NCBI GenBank assembly: GCA_015232735.1
Contig: JADFZC010000101.1
Location: forward strand, 1-8,187
From: Oligoflexales bacterium
Lineage (GTDB): Bacteria > Bdellovibrionota > Oligoflexia > Oligoflexales > Oligoflexaceae
Length of the DNA: 8,187 nt
Reading direction: 5' to 3'
The position numbers and the translations under genes were made by a program. Shown piece after piece: positions 7,365 through 8,187 of the stretch (the first letter of the stretch is position 1; each line of letters opens with the position of its first letter). The notes below the pieces were generated by a model, which was not told the DNA's origin, made no database searches, and was given only the letters and a program-made list of their open reading frames with translations.

Positions 7365-8187
7365 TTCTCTTTCGGGTTTTTCAGCTTGAAGAGCATCGAG
7401 TCTCCTATGCCTCTCAGTGAAAACACCCCGGCTTTGTCCCAATCGTATTCTGCTGCAATAAGATCCCTGACAGATCCTGAGAAAAATATTTCTCCAGGAG
7501 GTGCCAGCCTTTCGATTCTGCTTGCCATATTGACAATCGGCCCAAGCACTGTAAATTCGGTCCTTCTTTTCCCGCCAAATGTGCCGACAAGACCTCTTCC
7601 ATGATGGATGCCGATTCTCATCTTGAAGCTTTCAATTCCTTCGCTGTTCCATTCTCTGTTTAGTCTTTCCAGCGACTCCTGCATGGCGAATGCGCATTTT
7701 ACAGATTTTTCCACCTGGTCCTTGGGGCGATCCTCCTCCGGAGCGCCGAAGATCACCATGATTCCGTCGCCCATGAATTTGTCCACCACTCCCCCGCAAT
7801 CAAAAATTGTTTCTGTCATTATGTCGAGGTATTTGTTAAGCAGCAGCGACATCTTTTTCGCCCCGTACTCCTCCGATTTTTTCGTAAAGTCTGCAAGATC
7901 GGAAAAAAGTATCGTCACATCCATGAGCCTTGGCGAGTCGTCCAGGGTCTTCACGCCATCTACTATGTCATTGACAAGTTTTGCGGGCAGGAACCTTTTT
8001 AATACCTGTTCCGTAAGGTTCCGGTTGAGTTCCTTGATTTTCTCCTCGCCTTTTTTTAGCTGGAACAGGTTGTCTATGGTGCTTGCAAGCTCAAGTTCGT
8101 CAAACGGTTTTCCCACATATGCGTGAGCGCCTTTCTTGATTCCGGCAGCTTTGCTGGGATCGTCGGTTTTTGCGGTTAAAAGTACCG
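7352..8187 (-). CDS. Response regulator / class III adenylate cyclase, C-terminal part (5' end outside window)
   Basis: The frame is open to the window edge at 8187; the GTG at 8116 is internal. The first residues are the end of a receiver domain: LLTAKTDD with the conserved Thr, and VGKPF with the conserved Lys. A charged helix follows (KKGEEKIKELNR to LKRFLP), then a complete class III cyclase domain. Metal-binding residues are Asp in FSDL (codon 7898-7900) and Asp in FMGDG (7766-7768). Substrate-side residues are Lys in DKFMGD (7778-7780) and Thr in FTVLG (7550-7552). Transition-state residues are Asn (7529-7531) and Arg (7517-7519) in VNMASR. The Lys/Thr pair is the class IIIb adenylate cyclase signature, so the expected reaction is ATP to cAMP plus pyrophosphate as a dimer. 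The REC-linker-cyclase part is clearly homologous to the end of the downstream 7TM gene, so the missing N terminus may also hold sensor and kinase domains. It ends 69 bp before the downstream start; an operon is likely. Confidence 0.93.
   Translation of the reverse strand, partial: VLLTAKTDDPSKAAGIKKGAHAYVGKPFDELELASTIDNLFQLKKGEEKIKELNRNLTEQVLKRFLPAKLVNDIVDGVKTLDDSPRLMDVTILFSDLADFTKKSEEYGAKKMSLLLNKYLDIMTETIFDCGGVVDKFMGDGIMVIFGAPEEDRPKDQVEKSVKCAFAMQESLERLNREWNSEGIESFKMRIGIHHGRGLVGTFGGKRRTEFTVLGPIVNMASRIERLAPPGEIFFSGSVRDLIAAEYDWDKAGVFSLRGIGDSMLFKLKNPKEKKAA

Noticed and set aside
1..8187. CRISPR array, tRNA, rRNA, insertion sequence or phage genes
   Set aside because: No regularly spaced repeats, cloverleaf-like segments, transposase motifs or terminal inverted repeats were seen; the window is almost fully explained by four genes.

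Overview
The window reads as bacterial chromosome from a Gram-negative with a rich signalling repertoire and mid-range GC. A deltaproteobacterial or similar lineage is my guess from gene content only; nothing here fixes the taxon. It contains four coding regions and almost no spacer DNA: the C-terminal part of an ABC-F ATPase (+), a complete membrane hybrid histidine kinase (+), a complete giant 7TMR-DISM hybrid kinase fused to a class III cyclase-like domain (-), and the 3' part of a response-regulator/adenylate cyclase gene (-).

Layout. 1-1170 holds the second nucleotide-binding domain and C-terminal coiled coil of the ABC-F protein; its start lies outside the window. A 125-bp spacer follows, with a tandem 12-bp repeat just upstream of the kinase's GTG start. 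1296-3656 encodes DUF4118-like 4TM, PAS, PAS, HisKA, HATPase and REC domains. It converges with the next gene: the two stop codons lie inside one 13-bp palindrome. On the minus strand, 7352-8187 (5' end missing) is the upstream gene, REC plus a catalytically complete cyclase, and 3662-7282 is the downstream gene. The 69-bp gap between them carries a perfect hairpin that covers the upstream stop codon.

How they fit together. The two minus-strand genes look like a co-transcribed pair with homologous C-terminal halves: REC, a charged helical linker, then a class III cyclase domain. The upstream copy keeps both metal-binding Asp residues, the substrate Lys/Thr pair and the transition-state Asn/Arg. 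The downstream copy has lost both Asp residues, the Lys, the Asn and the Arg, yet keeps the fold and an open frame. It is therefore a probable pseudocyclase attached to an otherwise intact 7TM sensor kinase with two receiver domains. If the two cyclase domains heterodimerise, neither composite active site would be complete. That suggests the 7TM sensor protein is an inhibitor or scaffold for the active enzyme rather than a cAMP source. This pair is the most interesting content of the window.
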